64,000 nt of DNA from positions 172,554 through 236,553 of the forward strand of contig NZ_JAGGQP010000030.1 of NCBI RefSeq assembly GCF_018613235.1, given 5' to 3'. Made by a program: the position numbers and the translations under genes. A model generated the notes under the pieces. The model had not been told where the DNA came from. It did not search any database and worked only from the letters and a program-made list of their open reading frames with translations. This DNA comes from Bacillus sp. ISL-41 (GTDB taxonomy: Bacteria; Bacillota; Bacilli; Bacillales; Cytobacillaceae). This document shows, piece by piece, positions 9,821-17,327 of the stretch (positions within the stretch are counted from its first letter, which is position 1; each line of letters starts with the position of its first letter).

Positions 9821-10990
9821 TAAAACCATGGCGGGATTAAAATCTCGTGAATTGCTGGAACACCCTTAGAGCCATATTAACTAAAACGTGACTGGCAACG
9901 GTGAGCGTGAATGTTGAAAAATAATATGGATTGGGCAATCAGCAGCGAAGCATCTTTGGAAACAAAGATGAACGTTCAACGACTATTGAAATCACCTAAG
10001 GATAAACAGCTAATTTCATAAACAATATGAGGGAAGGTAGCTTTAATGGAATCTATGGTGAGAGTAAACCATGAGAGTCGGCAACGACCTTATGGGGCAC
10101 GAGACAAGGAAGAATTGATAAGAGCGATTACTAATTATCACGATAAAGGGTATAGCCAAGTCGAAATTGCAAAAAAACTTAATTTAAGCCGTGGAACAAT
10201 TTTGAGATGGAACAAAGAGTTGAATTTTTTAACACCAAGATCACCTGGGGATGCGGGGAAGTTGAAAAATAAAATTCATCATTATGATGAAAATTATTTT
10301 TCTTATATAAGTACTCCTAATCAAGCTTATCTTATTGGATACATTTTGGGCGATGGTACTCTAATTGATCGAAAGAAATCTAAACGATTAGTATTAAGCT
10401 TAGCTGAAGTAGATAAACAATTGATTTTTGATATAGCTAAGGAACTAAACATGGTAAATCAAGTTAAGTTCCGGAAGTCTAACACATTAAGAGAACAAAA
10501 TAAATATTCATTACCAATAAGTTCTACCCAGATTTGTAACGACTTAATAAATCTTGGTATAACACCTAGAAAAACAGGTAATGAGAAATGGATAGACTTC
10601 AACAATATTAATCTTCAATGGGCTTTTCTAAGAGGTTTCTTTGATGCAGATGGACATATAAGAGTTTATCGACGGAATGGGTTTCTTAAAGTAAGAATAG
10701 GCTTTACTGGATCCATATATATGATGGAGTCGATCTTGGGTTTTATAAAATCTCATAATATTGGCTTAAAAGTTAATGCAATTTGTCCTAAACAGGGTTG
10801 TTATGATTTATACTTTTCGAGCATTGGTGATGCGAAAGAGATTTATGGTTACCTTTATCGCAATGGAAATTTAAAACTTAATCGCAAATTCGAAAAATTT
10901 TCTTCTTTGATGATATAGTCTGATCTCGCATGAAAGTGTGAGAGTCTGGCAGAAATGACCAGGCCCGTTCTTTGAACGAGTAACAAAAAG
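9821..10990 (+). mobile_element. Group I intron 1 in nrdJ, with endonuclease gene
   Basis: A 1170-nt insertion with group I hallmarks. The exon end TCCCGT (9815-9820) pairs perfectly with the guide sequence GCGGGA (9831-9836), giving a terminal U-G pair, and CCATG (9826-9830) can pair with the 3' exon CGTGG (P10). Core elements are P-like GAATTGCTGGAA (from 9849), Q-like CAATCAGCAGC (9936-9946), R-like GTTCAACGACTAT (9974-9986) and S-like GATATAGTC (10912-10920). The intron ends in G at 10990. An endonuclease gene sits between R and S, that is in the peripheral P8-P9 side, and is more AT-rich than the exons by eye. Confidence 0.93.
10046..10918 (+). CDS. LAGLIDADG homing endonuclease with N-terminal HTH, intron-encoded
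   Basis: A 290-residue protein inside intron 1. Residues about 34-58 (GYSQVEIAKKLNLSRGTILR) look like a helix-turn-helix. Two LAGLIDADG motifs follow, LIGYILGDG (96-104) and LRGFFDADG (195-203), each ending in the Gly-Asp-Gly or Ala-Asp-Gly acidic turn that supplies metal ligands, so it should act as a monomeric double-motif enzyme. GAGGGAAGG precedes the ATG. Family role: cutting intronless alleles so that the intron is copied in; some also act as maturases. Its stop codon (10916-10918) lies within the intron's S element. The reading frame appears intact, so the intron may still be mobile. Confidence 0.9.
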   Translation: MESMVRVNHESRQRPYGARDKEELIRAITNYHDKGYSQVEIAKKLNLSRGTILRWNKELNFLTPRSPGDAGKLKNKIHHYDENYFSYISTPNQAYLIGYILGDGTLIDRKKSKRLVLSLAEVDKQLIFDIAKELNMVNQVKFRKSNTLREQNKYSLPISSTQICNDLINLGITPRKTGNEKWIDFNNINLQWAFLRGFFDADGHIRVYRRNGFLKVRIGFTGSIYMMESILGFIKSHNIGLKVNAICPKQGCYDLYFSSIGDAKEIYGYLYRNGNLKLNRKFEKFSSLMI

Positions 10991-11020
10991 CGTGGAGCAC
11001 AAATGATAATGTTAGCGGAT
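10991..11020 (+). CDS. nrdJ: nrdJ exon 2 (30-nt mini-exon)
   Basis: Thirty bases between the two introns encode RGAQMIMLAD, exactly the ten residues missing between exon 1 (...VEQGGSR) and exon 3 (WHPDIVEFI...). The phase is 0 at both ends. It ends in T, providing the U for the second intron's U-G pair. It is too short to be found as a reading frame on its own and was recognised from the expected class II reductase sequence. Confidence 0.92.
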
Positions 11021-11339
11021 TGAAAGATGCACTAGTCCGCGTCGTTCAGAAAATGAACGGCTAGAAAATCGGGTGAATTGCAGGGAACTCCTTAGAGGCA
11101 GGCAAGCCACAACGTGACTGGAAACGGTGAGCGTGATGGCCTAAAAATTGCTTGCATTGGACAATCTGCAGCCAAGCGTCATTGGGCAAAGGTAATGGCG
11201 AAGGTTCAACGACTAGAGAGTGAGTCCCAACAATAAACTCTCACAAGCGCCCGGCCCCTAACAGATAATGCTGAGGGTGATGATATAGTCTAGTCCGGCT
11301 GCATAGCAGCGAAATATTCCGAAAGGAACGGTATGTACG
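11021..11339 (+). mobile_element. Group I intron 2 in nrdJ, no reading frame
   Basis: A compact 319-nt group I intron. The exon 2 end GCGGAT (11015-11020) pairs perfectly with guide GTCCGC (11035-11040), with a terminal U-G. Core elements: P-like GAATTGCAGGGAA (11075-11087), Q-like ACAATCTGCAGC (11161-11172), R-like GTTCAACGACTAG (11204-11216) and S-like GATATAGTC (11282-11290). It ends in G at 11339. No endonuclease gene is present. A 26-base block (11111-11136) differs at one position from 9885-9910 of intron 1, so the two belong to the same subgroup. Confidence 0.92.
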
Positions 11340-13079
11340 TGGCATCCTGACATTGTAGAATTCATCATTTCAAAGATGCAAAACCCAAGGATCCTTCGCT
11401 TCTTGATTGAAAACACAAACGATGAGTCAATCAAGAAAATGGCGAAGGAAAAATTGAAATTCACTCCTCTGACGTTGCAGGAAGAAGCAATGTACCAGGG
11501 AATCGTTAACTATAAGAGCATCCCGGGTTACGGTGGATTCAGCGCAGATATCATCAAAGCAGCTGAAGAAAAACTTGCAACAGGCGGAACGTATACCGTC
11601 CATAACTCAGAATTCCTTACGGGTGCAAATATTTCAGTTACTCTGACAAAGGATTTCATGGACGCAGTTGAAAAAGATGCTGAGTATGAACTTCGTTTCC
11701 CTGATGTGGAAAGCTATGATGCTGAGACAATGAAGGTGTATAACGAAGAATGGCATAAAATCGGTGACGTTCGCGAGTGGGAAAAGCTCGGCTATAAAGT
11801 GCGTACCTATAGAAAAATCAAAGCAAAAGAGCTATGGAACCTAATCAATATCTGTGCGACATACTCAGCAGAACCAGGCATCTTCTTCATCGACAATGCC
11901 AACGACATGACAAACGCACAGGCATATGGGCAGAAGGTCGTTGCTACAAACCCATGTGGGGAACAGCCTCTCGCACCAAATTCTGTCTGCAACCTCGCTG
12001 CAGTGAACCTTGCTGAAATGGCGGACAAGGATACAAAGACAGTTAACTTTGAAAAATTGAAGCGTACAGTAGAAGTCGGCGTGCGTATGCAGGACAATGT
12101 CATCGATGCGACTCCTTACTTCCTTGAAGATAATAAGAGACAAGCACTGGGTGAACGCCGTGTTGGTCTTGGAGTAATGGGACTTCATGACCTTCTGATC
12201 TACTGTGAAACAGAATACGGTTCTGAAGAAGGAAACCAGCTTGTAGATAAAGTATTTGAAACAATTGCGACTTCTGCTTACCGTGCATCTGTTGAACTTG
12301 GGAAGGAAAAAGGAAGCTTCCCATTCCTTCAAGGCGGTACAGAAGAAGAAACCAACAGACTTCGCCAGGCATTCACGAACACTGGTTTCATGAAAAAAAT
12401 GCCTGAAGATATTCGCGAGTCAATTCTTGAAAACGGAATTCGCAACTCACACTTGCTGACTGTTGCTCCGACGGGCTCAACTGGAACAATGGTTGGCGTT
12501 TCAACAGGCCTTGAGCCTTACTTCAGCTTCTCTTACTTCCGCAGCGGCCGTCTTGGCAAGTTCATTGAAGTGAAGGCTGATATCGTCCAGGAATATCTTG
12601 ACCGCAATCCGGATGCTGATCCTGAGAACCTTCCTAACTGGTTCGTATCAGCAATGGAATTGGCACCTGAGGCACATGCTGATGTCCAATGTGTCATCCA
12701 GCGCTGGATTGACAGCTCGATCAGCAAGACGGTCAACGCACCGAAGGGCTACAGCGTAGAGCAGGTTGAAAAGGTATATGAGCGCCTGTATAAAGGCGGA
12801 GCGAAGGGCGGTACCGTTTATGTTGACGGCTCCCGCGATTCTCAAGTATTGACGCTTAAAGCGGAAGAAAACACGATGGAAGAGGAAGTCGACAAGAAAG
12901 AAAGACAAAAGCAGCATGTTGTCCTTGTCGACACGATTAATGAATTGCGTTCTACCAACGTAACGATCGGCTCTGAAGTGGGCAATACATGCCCTGTCTG
13001 CCGCAAAGGCGAGGTAAAAGAAATCGGCGGCTGCAATACATGCACAAACTGTAACGCACAGCTCAAGTGTGGATTATAA
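11340..13079 (+). CDS. nrdJ: Class II ribonucleotide reductase, exon 3
   Basis: Exon 3 starts with TGG (Trp) at 11340 and encodes the remaining 579 residues, giving an 852-residue protein after splicing. It holds the active-site loop NPCGEQPLAPNSVCNLAAVN and the second barrel half, HLLTVAPTGSTGTMVG, and a C-terminal cysteine cluster (CPVCRKGE ... CNTCTNCNAQLKCGL) that in this family is thought to re-reduce the active site. An ATG at 11376 could be mistaken for a start but lies inside the conserved sequence. No pseudogene signs are seen. Confidence 0.93.
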   Translation, partial: WHPDIVEFIISKMQNPRILRFLIENTNDESIKKMAKEKLKFTPLTLQEEAMYQGIVNYKSIPGYGGFSADIIKAAEEKLATGGTYTVHNSEFLTGANISVTLTKDFMDAVEKDAEYELRFPDVESYDAETMKVYNEEWHKIGDVREWEKLGYKVRTYRKIKAKELWNLINICATYSAEPGIFFIDNANDMTNAQAYGQKVVATNPCGEQPLAPNSVCNLAAVNLAEMADKDTKTVNFEKLKRTVEVGVRMQDNVIDATPYFLEDNKRQALGERRVGLGVMGLHDLLIYCETEYGSEEGNQLVDKVFETIATSAYRASVELGKEKGSFPFLQGGTEEETNRLRQAFTNTGFMKKMPEDIRESILENGIRNSHLLTVAPTGSTGTMVGVSTGLEPYFSFSYFRSGRLGKFIEVKADIVQEYLDRNPDADPENLPNWFVSAMELAPEAHADVQCVIQRWIDSSISKTVNAPKGYSVEQVEKVYERLYKGGAKGGTVYVDGSRDSQVLTLKAEENTMEEEVDKKERQKQHVVLVDTINELRSTNVTIGSEVGNTCPVCRKGEVKEIGGCNTCTNCNAQLKCGL

Positions 13080-13128
13080 AAATTAGGAGGGGTCCTTGCT
13101 TAGATAAAATGAATTAAGTTTTGAAGAC

Positions 13129-13327
13129 CTGTTGATTGGAGTGGAAGTTGCGTAGACTCCTCCGAAAATGCTAACGCATTTTCATCCTGCGTGGGCAAAA
13201 TCGAGGAAGCATAATCAATGTCCTGCCGGATCAGCTGGACAGGTGAGACCCCGCAGGCGCAAACGGCGACGAGGAGGCTCACCTCCAGCCCCGCGGAAAG
13301 CGAAGCGACTGGAACGGAAATCAACAG
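13129..13327. repeat. Intergenic inverted-repeat-ended element, copy 1
   Basis: A roughly 200-bp element between nrdJ and splB begins CTGTTGATT and ends AATCAACAG, so its ends are inverted repeats. Conserved internal blocks shared with the copy at 37469-37722 include GTAGACTCCTCCGAAAATG, ATCAATGTCCT and GCGGAAAGCGAAGCG. It encodes nothing. Such elements are dispersed in Bacillaceae genomes and resemble non-autonomous MITE-like or structured-RNA repeats. Confidence 0.8.
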
Positions 13328-13376
13328 ACCCATCTCTCCTCTTAACCAAATATATTTATAGGTACAGTAACAGTCC

Positions 13377-13408
13377 AGGATGGAAATATTTTTTCCATCC
13401 TCTTTTTT
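13377..13408 (+). terminator. Terminator between nrdJ and splB
   Basis: GGATGGAAA (13378-13386) pairs with TTTCCATCC (13392-13400), followed by CTTTTTT. It probably ends the nrdJ transcript after the repeat element, isolating splB. Confidence 0.85.
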
Positions 13409-13463
13409 CATTTCTGCCCATACTAACAATACTGACTAATGGAATGAAATGAGGAAATGACTT

Positions 13464-14489
13464 ATGAAAGCTTTTGTACCACAGCTTGTATATATTGAGC
13501 CGAGGGCTCTGGAATACCCGCTGGGCCGGGAACTAAAGGAAAAGTTTGAAAAAATGGGACTGGAGATACGGGAGACGACTTCGCATAATCAGGTTCGCGG
13601 TATCCCTGGTGACAATGAACTTCAGCAATACCGGAATGCTAAATCGACACTTGTTGTAGGCATAAGAAAGACACTTAAATTTGATACCTCCAAGCCGTCC
13701 GCTGAATATGCAATCCCGCTTGCGACCGGGTGCATGGGACATTGCCATTATTGTTACCTGCAGACTACGCTTGGAAGCAAGCCTTATATCCGTACTTATG
13801 TGAACCTGGATGAAATTTTCGACCAGGCGCAAAAATATATGGATGAAAGAAAACCAGAAATCACCCGGTTCGAAGCTGCCTGTACATCGGATATCGTCGG
13901 GATTGACCATTTAACCCACGCACTAAAGAAAACAATCGAATTTTTCGGGGAGTCGGAATATGGGCAATTAAGGTTTGTAACAAAGTACCATCATGTCGAT
14001 CACCTTCTCGATGCAAAGCATAATGGCAAAACCAGATTCCGTTTCAGCGTCAATGCCCGTTATGTTATTAAAAATTTCGAGCCTGGTACATCATCCTTTG
14101 ATGAGAGGCTGGAGGCGGCGAGAAAGGTAGCAAAAGCCGGATACCCGCTTGGCTTCATCGTAGCGCCAATTTATATCCATGAAGGCTGGAGGGAGGGCTA
14201 TCATGAGTTATTTGAGAGACTGAGCCATTCCCTTGAAGGAATCGACCTGACAGGCTTAAGCTTCGAGCTCATCCAGCACCGTTTTACCAAGCCGGCTAAA
14301 AATGTGATCCAAAAAAGATATCCTAAGTCCAAGCTCGAGATGGATGAAGAAAAACGAAAATATAAATGGGGACGTTACGGCATTGGTAAGTACGTCTACC
14401 AGAAGGATGAAGCGAAGGATCTTGAAGAAACGATTCGAGGATATATTCATTCGTTTTTTCCAGAAGCAGAGATTCAATATTTCACATAA
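13464..14489 (+). CDS. splB: Spore photoproduct lyase
   Basis: SplB (341 residues) is a radical SAM enzyme that reverses the spore photoproduct (5-thyminyl-5,6-dihydrothymine) in DNA during germination. The iron-sulfur ligands are C90, C94 and C97 in TGCMGHCHYCYLQT. The additional cysteine that donates a hydrogen atom is C140 in EAACTSDIVG (C141 in B. subtilis). The RBS is GAGGAAATG-like and modest. In B. subtilis splB lies elsewhere, so its place between nrdJ and yqhO here differs. A forespore sigma-G promoter is expected but I could not assign one with confidence. Confidence 0.95.
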   Translation: MKAFVPQLVYIEPRALEYPLGRELKEKFEKMGLEIRETTSHNQVRGIPGDNELQQYRNAKSTLVVGIRKTLKFDTSKPSAEYAIPLATGCMGHCHYCYLQTTLGSKPYIRTYVNLDEIFDQAQKYMDERKPEITRFEAACTSDIVGIDHLTHALKKTIEFFGESEYGQLRFVTKYHHVDHLLDAKHNGKTRFRFSVNARYVIKNFEPGTSSFDERLEAARKVAKAGYPLGFIVAPIYIHEGWREGYHELFERLSHSLEGIDLTGLSFELIQHRFTKPAKNVIQKRYPKSKLEMDEEKRKYKWGRYGIGKYVYQKDEAKDLEETIRGYIHSFFPEAEIQYFT

Positions 14490-14580
14490 GCACAAATTTT
14501 TTAACTTGTACGCCGTACTATTTTACAAATGAAGCGCTTAAAGATGTAAAGATGGGATTACATCGACGGGAGTGGCTCAT

Positions 14581-15465
14581 ATGTACATTGACGGCGTTTT
14601 TTCCGGCGGAGGAATTAAGGGATTAGCATTGGTAGGTGCATGTGCGGCAATTGAGGAGCGGGGGTTCCGTTTTAAGAGGGTCGCAGGGACCAGTGCGGGT
14701 TCATTGATTGCTGGCTTGCTTGCAGCTGGATATACCAGCGCTGAAATGGCCGGCATCTTGGATGATCTTGACCTAAAAAAATTTCTCGACTCAAGGAAAA
14801 CAATCATCCCATCAGCCTTGACGAAATGGCTTTTTGTATACTGGCGGCTGGGACTCTATAAAGGGGACGAATTGGAGTGCTGGATCGGTGAAAAACTTGC
14901 TGCCAGAGGTTTGCGCACTTTTGGTGACCTCGCCCCTGATGCATTAAGAATTATCGCGTCAGACCTCACCAACGGCAGGCTGCTGATCCTCCCTGATGAT
15001 CTACCGAAATATGGTGTTGACCCGAGAACATTTCCTGTAGCAAGAGCAATCAGAATGAGCTGCAGTCTCCCATTCTTTTTCGAACCGGTAAAGCTGCGTG
15101 ACAGGGTCGGCGTGAATATCGTAGTTGATGGAGGAGTGTTAAGTAATTTTCCAATGTGGTTATTTGATAAGGATAATGTTAAAAAAGTCCGGCCTGTACT
15201 TGGTGTCAAGCTCAGCCAGAATTTGATCCAGCAGCCTACCAACAAAATCAAGAACGCACTTAATATGTTCGAAGCTTTGTTTGAAACGATGAAGGATGCC
15301 CATGACTCCCGGTATATCTCAAGGAAACATGAAAAGAATATCATTTTCATTCCGACGGAAGGGAACTTGACTACTGAATTCCAGCTTTCGGATGAAAAGA
15401 AACAAGAACTGATCGACCTGGGCCAAAAGAGCGCGGAGAAGTTTTTTAAATCCTGGTGTTATTAA
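14581..15465 (+). CDS. yqhO: Patatin-like phospholipase (YqhO)
   Basis: A 294-residue patatin-domain lipid acyl hydrolase. The oxyanion motif FSGGGIKGLALVGA is near the N terminus, the nucleophile serine lies in AGTSAGSL (GxSxG), and the catalytic dyad aspartate is in VVDGGVLSNFP. I chose the ATG at 14581 because GGGAG (14568-14572) sits 8 bases upstream; a GTG at 14572 would overlap this ribosome binding site. No signal peptide is visible. The substrate is not known; phospholipid or neutral lipid hydrolysis is inferred from the family. Confidence 0.9.
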   Translation: MYIDGVFSGGGIKGLALVGACAAIEERGFRFKRVAGTSAGSLIAGLLAAGYTSAEMAGILDDLDLKKFLDSRKTIIPSALTKWLFVYWRLGLYKGDELECWIGEKLAARGLRTFGDLAPDALRIIASDLTNGRLLILPDDLPKYGVDPRTFPVARAIRMSCSLPFFFEPVKLRDRVGVNIVVDGGVLSNFPMWLFDKDNVKKVRPVLGVKLSQNLIQQPTNKIKNALNMFEALFETMKDAHDSRYISRKHEKNIIFIPTEGNLTTEFQLSDEKKQELIDLGQKSAEKFFKSWCY

Positions 15466-15582
15466 CTAAGGCTCTTTTCGTAAACTTTGTTGCTTCCTCA
15501 ACCAAAAGTAAAAACCATCACCTGAGTTTTTACGAGTTCCAAGGCTACCTTTATTCAGAAGTCTTCTCGAAAAGAGCCCTAA
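15466..15582. repeat. MITE-like repeat A
   Basis: An element of about 115 bp between yqhO and yqhP with terminal inverted repeats GGCTCTTTTCG (15470-15480) and CGAAAAGAGCC (15568-15578). The left end continues with AACTTTGTTGCTTCC, shared with the element at 48851-48932. Because the ends can pair, the transcript would form a long hairpin. No coding capacity. Confidence 0.75.
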
Positions 15583-15603
15583 TCCGAAAAGAATCTTAAT
15601 AAA

Positions 15604-15637
15604 ACACAAAAATCGAGCTTAGAACGAAGCCCGATTT
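15604..15637 (-). terminator. Terminator overlapping the end of yqhP
   Basis: AAATCGAGCTT (15610-15620) pairs with AAGCCCGATTT (15627-15637), one wobble included. Read leftward it runs into TTTTTGTG. The yqhP stop codon lies at the base of the loop, so the 3' stem arm is made partly of coding sequence. Confidence 0.75.
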
Positions 15638-15987
15638 TTTTTTCTGCCTTTTTTACCGTCTATGACCGTTAAATGTGACGCATTCTTTTTTTTGTTGCGC
15701 GCGGATGCGAGCGACCTTATTTTAGAACGTTTAGAGGAGACATTAGTGTCTTTTGTCTGGAACCGTTTTTTAGACCGCTTTGCTGCTTTTTGAAATGCAC
15801 GCTGCTGCTGCCGTCCTGAGCTTGAACTTGTCAAGCGGGTCACGAGGAAATAAATTAAGGCACCGACCAGGGCGATTGTTGCAAGCATGGTAAGGATACT
15901 TAAAGGATCGGTAAATAACTGAAAGGCAAAACCAAAGATTGCAAGAACGATCAGTCCTGAAACAATATATTTAGAAGCACGATTCAT
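15619..15987 (-). CDS. yqhP: Small membrane protein YqhP (SA1362 family)
   Basis: A 122-residue protein with two hydrophobic segments (YIVSGLIVLAIFGFAFQLF and ILTMLATIALVGALIYFLV) and a very basic C-terminal tail rich in Lys, Arg and Ser. The start at 15987 (MNRASKYIV) is chosen because GGGAGGTGG lies just upstream; a longer reading frame to 16020 lacks such a site. The same gene neighbours yqhO in B. subtilis. Function unknown; the basic tail suggests contact with nucleic acid or acidic lipid. Confidence 0.8.
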   Translation of the reverse strand: MNRASKYIVSGLIVLAIFGFAFQLFTDPLSILTMLATIALVGALIYFLVTRLTSSSSGRQQQRAFQKAAKRSKKRFQTKDTNVSSKRSKIRSLASARNKKKNASHLTVIDGKKGRKKNRASF

Positions 15988-16282
15988 TGAAAGCCACCTC
16001 CCTACTAGCATCATGAGCAATTATTCCAGCTTTTAAACTTGCCAACGATTACTTTATACAAATTCTCCGATTTTATACTCTTCTCCTGCTACTTTTTCCT
16101 TTTTAAAAGTGCTTTAAACGAGTGATTTGCATTTTCAAGATTATTCGGTCCATTTGTTCTGTTAGTTTCATTTTACTAAAAATTAGCACAAACCTCTATA
16201 TGAAGGTTGCTTCCTGAACAATTTTTCCTGATGTGCAATTGATTGGTCCGTCCGGGACATACTAACGGTGGAGGTGCAACTA

Positions 16283-16798
16283 ATGGCAGAAAATCATGAA
16301 AACCTTGAACAAAATCAAAGGGAAAAACCAATGTCTTTCATTACGATGAGCATAATCACCGGGTTATTTGGAGGGATTTTTTGGAGTGCGCTTGCCTATT
16401 TAGCTTATATCTTCAACTTTACAGAAATCCGTCCAAATGTCATTCTTGAGCCATGGGCATTGGGAGATTGGAAGGAGCAATGGCTGGGTACAGTAATTTC
16501 CATTATCGCGATTGGTCTTTTTTCAACTGGTGCGGCACTTGTGTACTATGCTGCAATGAGAAAGCTAAAATCCATTTGGGCTGGTGCAGCATTTGGGCTG
16601 GCGCTGTTCTTCCTTGTTTTTTATGTTCTCAATCCGCTTTTTCCTGGAATTAAACCATTCTGGGACCTGTCAAGGAACACGTTAATTACATCGATTTGCT
16701 TTTATGTTTTGTATGGTGTGTTTGTTGGTTATTCAATATCATATGAGGAAAATGAAAATCGCAACAGTGAAAAAAATCAGGAGGAAGTTACCTCTTAA
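16283..16798 (+). CDS. yqhR: YqhR family membrane protein
   Basis: A 171-residue integral membrane protein matching YqhR. Four hydrophobic segments are visible, for example ITMSIITGLFGGIFWSALAY, TVISIIAIGLFSTGAALVYY and AAFGLALFFLVFYVLN. Both ends are hydrophilic. The ATG at 16283 is preferred because GGTGGAGGTG (16267-16276) is the ribosome binding site. In B. subtilis yqhQ lies between yqhP and yqhR but is missing here. The 16021-16282 gap holds no gene that I can see. Function unknown. Confidence 0.85.
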   Translation: MAENHENLEQNQREKPMSFITMSIITGLFGGIFWSALAYLAYIFNFTEIRPNVILEPWALGDWKEQWLGTVISIIAIGLFSTGAALVYYAAMRKLKSIWAGAAFGLALFFLVFYVLNPLFPGIKPFWDLSRNTLITSICFYVLYGVFVGYSISYEENENRNSEKNQEEVTS

Positions 16799-16835
16799 GG
16801 CTCTCAAGGTAGTTTTAAGGAAATCAATTATGATA

Positions 16836-16863
16836 GAATGTTCTTATTGAACATTCTTTTTTT
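16836..16863 (+). terminator. Terminator between yqhR and aroQ
   Basis: GAATGTTC (16836-16843) pairs perfectly with GAACATTC (16849-16856), followed by seven T. It ends 14 bases before the aroQ start codon, so aroQ may be partly served by read-through or by a promoter overlapping the hairpin. Confidence 0.85.
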
Positions 16864-16876
16864 ACGGGAGCCTGCC

Positions 16877-17323
16877 ATGAAAAAAATACTTATGCTCAAC
16901 GGTCCAAATTTGAATCGTTTGGGAAAAAGAGAGCCAGGGATTTACGGTGCCAGAACTTTGAAGGATTTGGAAGAACGGATGATCCATCTTGGTGCGGAAA
17001 GCCAGGTTGAGGTTATTTGCTTTCAATCGAATCATGAAGGAGAACTGATTGACAAACTCCATGAGGCTGAAGACACTGATATCGATGGCATTATTTTTAA
17101 CCCCGGGGCTTTCACGCATTATAGTTATGGTATCAGGGATGCGATTGCAGGAATTGATTGTCCCGTTATCGAAGTACATATTTCAAATGTTTATCAAAGA
17201 GAGGAATTCAGGCACAAATCAGTGATTGCTCCAGTATCTGCTGGGCAGATTGCCGGTCTAGGCTTTCTTGGCTATGAATTGGCGCTTGAAGCATTCAAAA
17301 GAGGTGCAGAAGGGGAGGAATAG
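16877..17323 (+). CDS. aroQ: Type II 3-dehydroquinate dehydratase
   Basis: AroQ (148 residues) dehydrates 3-dehydroquinate in the shikimate pathway. The start KKILMLNGPNLNRLGKREP, the catalytic-tyrosine segment PGIYG, FQSNHEGELID, and INPGAFTHYSYGIRDA-like FNPGAFTHYSY are all typical; the histidine in EVHISN binds substrate. The ATG at 16877 follows GGGAG; an upstream ATG at 16838 lies within the terminator stem and is not used. It is the YqhS position of B. subtilis, directly upstream of the peptidase gene. Confidence 0.95.
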   Translation: MKKILMLNGPNLNRLGKREPGIYGARTLKDLEERMIHLGAESQVEVICFQSNHEGELIDKLHEAEDTDIDGIIFNPGAFTHYSYGIRDAIAGIDCPVIEVHISNVYQREEFRHKSVIAPVSAGQIAGLGFLGYELALEAFKRGAEGEE

Positions 17324-17327
17324 GTTT

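Noticed and set aside
11376..13079. A separate, N-terminally truncated ribonucleotide reductase gene starting at ATG 11376
   Set aside because: The conserved frame continues upstream to 11340 and connects through the mini-exon to exon 1; ATG 11376 is an internal methionine.
9032..13079. nrdJ as a pseudogene or intein-containing gene
   Set aside because: The interruptions have ribozyme core elements and guide pairings, contain stop codons in the exon frame and rejoin perfectly in phase, so introns explain them; inteins would be in frame.
13168..13452. 94-codon open frame downstream of nrdJ
   Set aside because: It spans the dispersed repeat element and a terminator and reads as low-complexity Arg/Pro-rich sequence.
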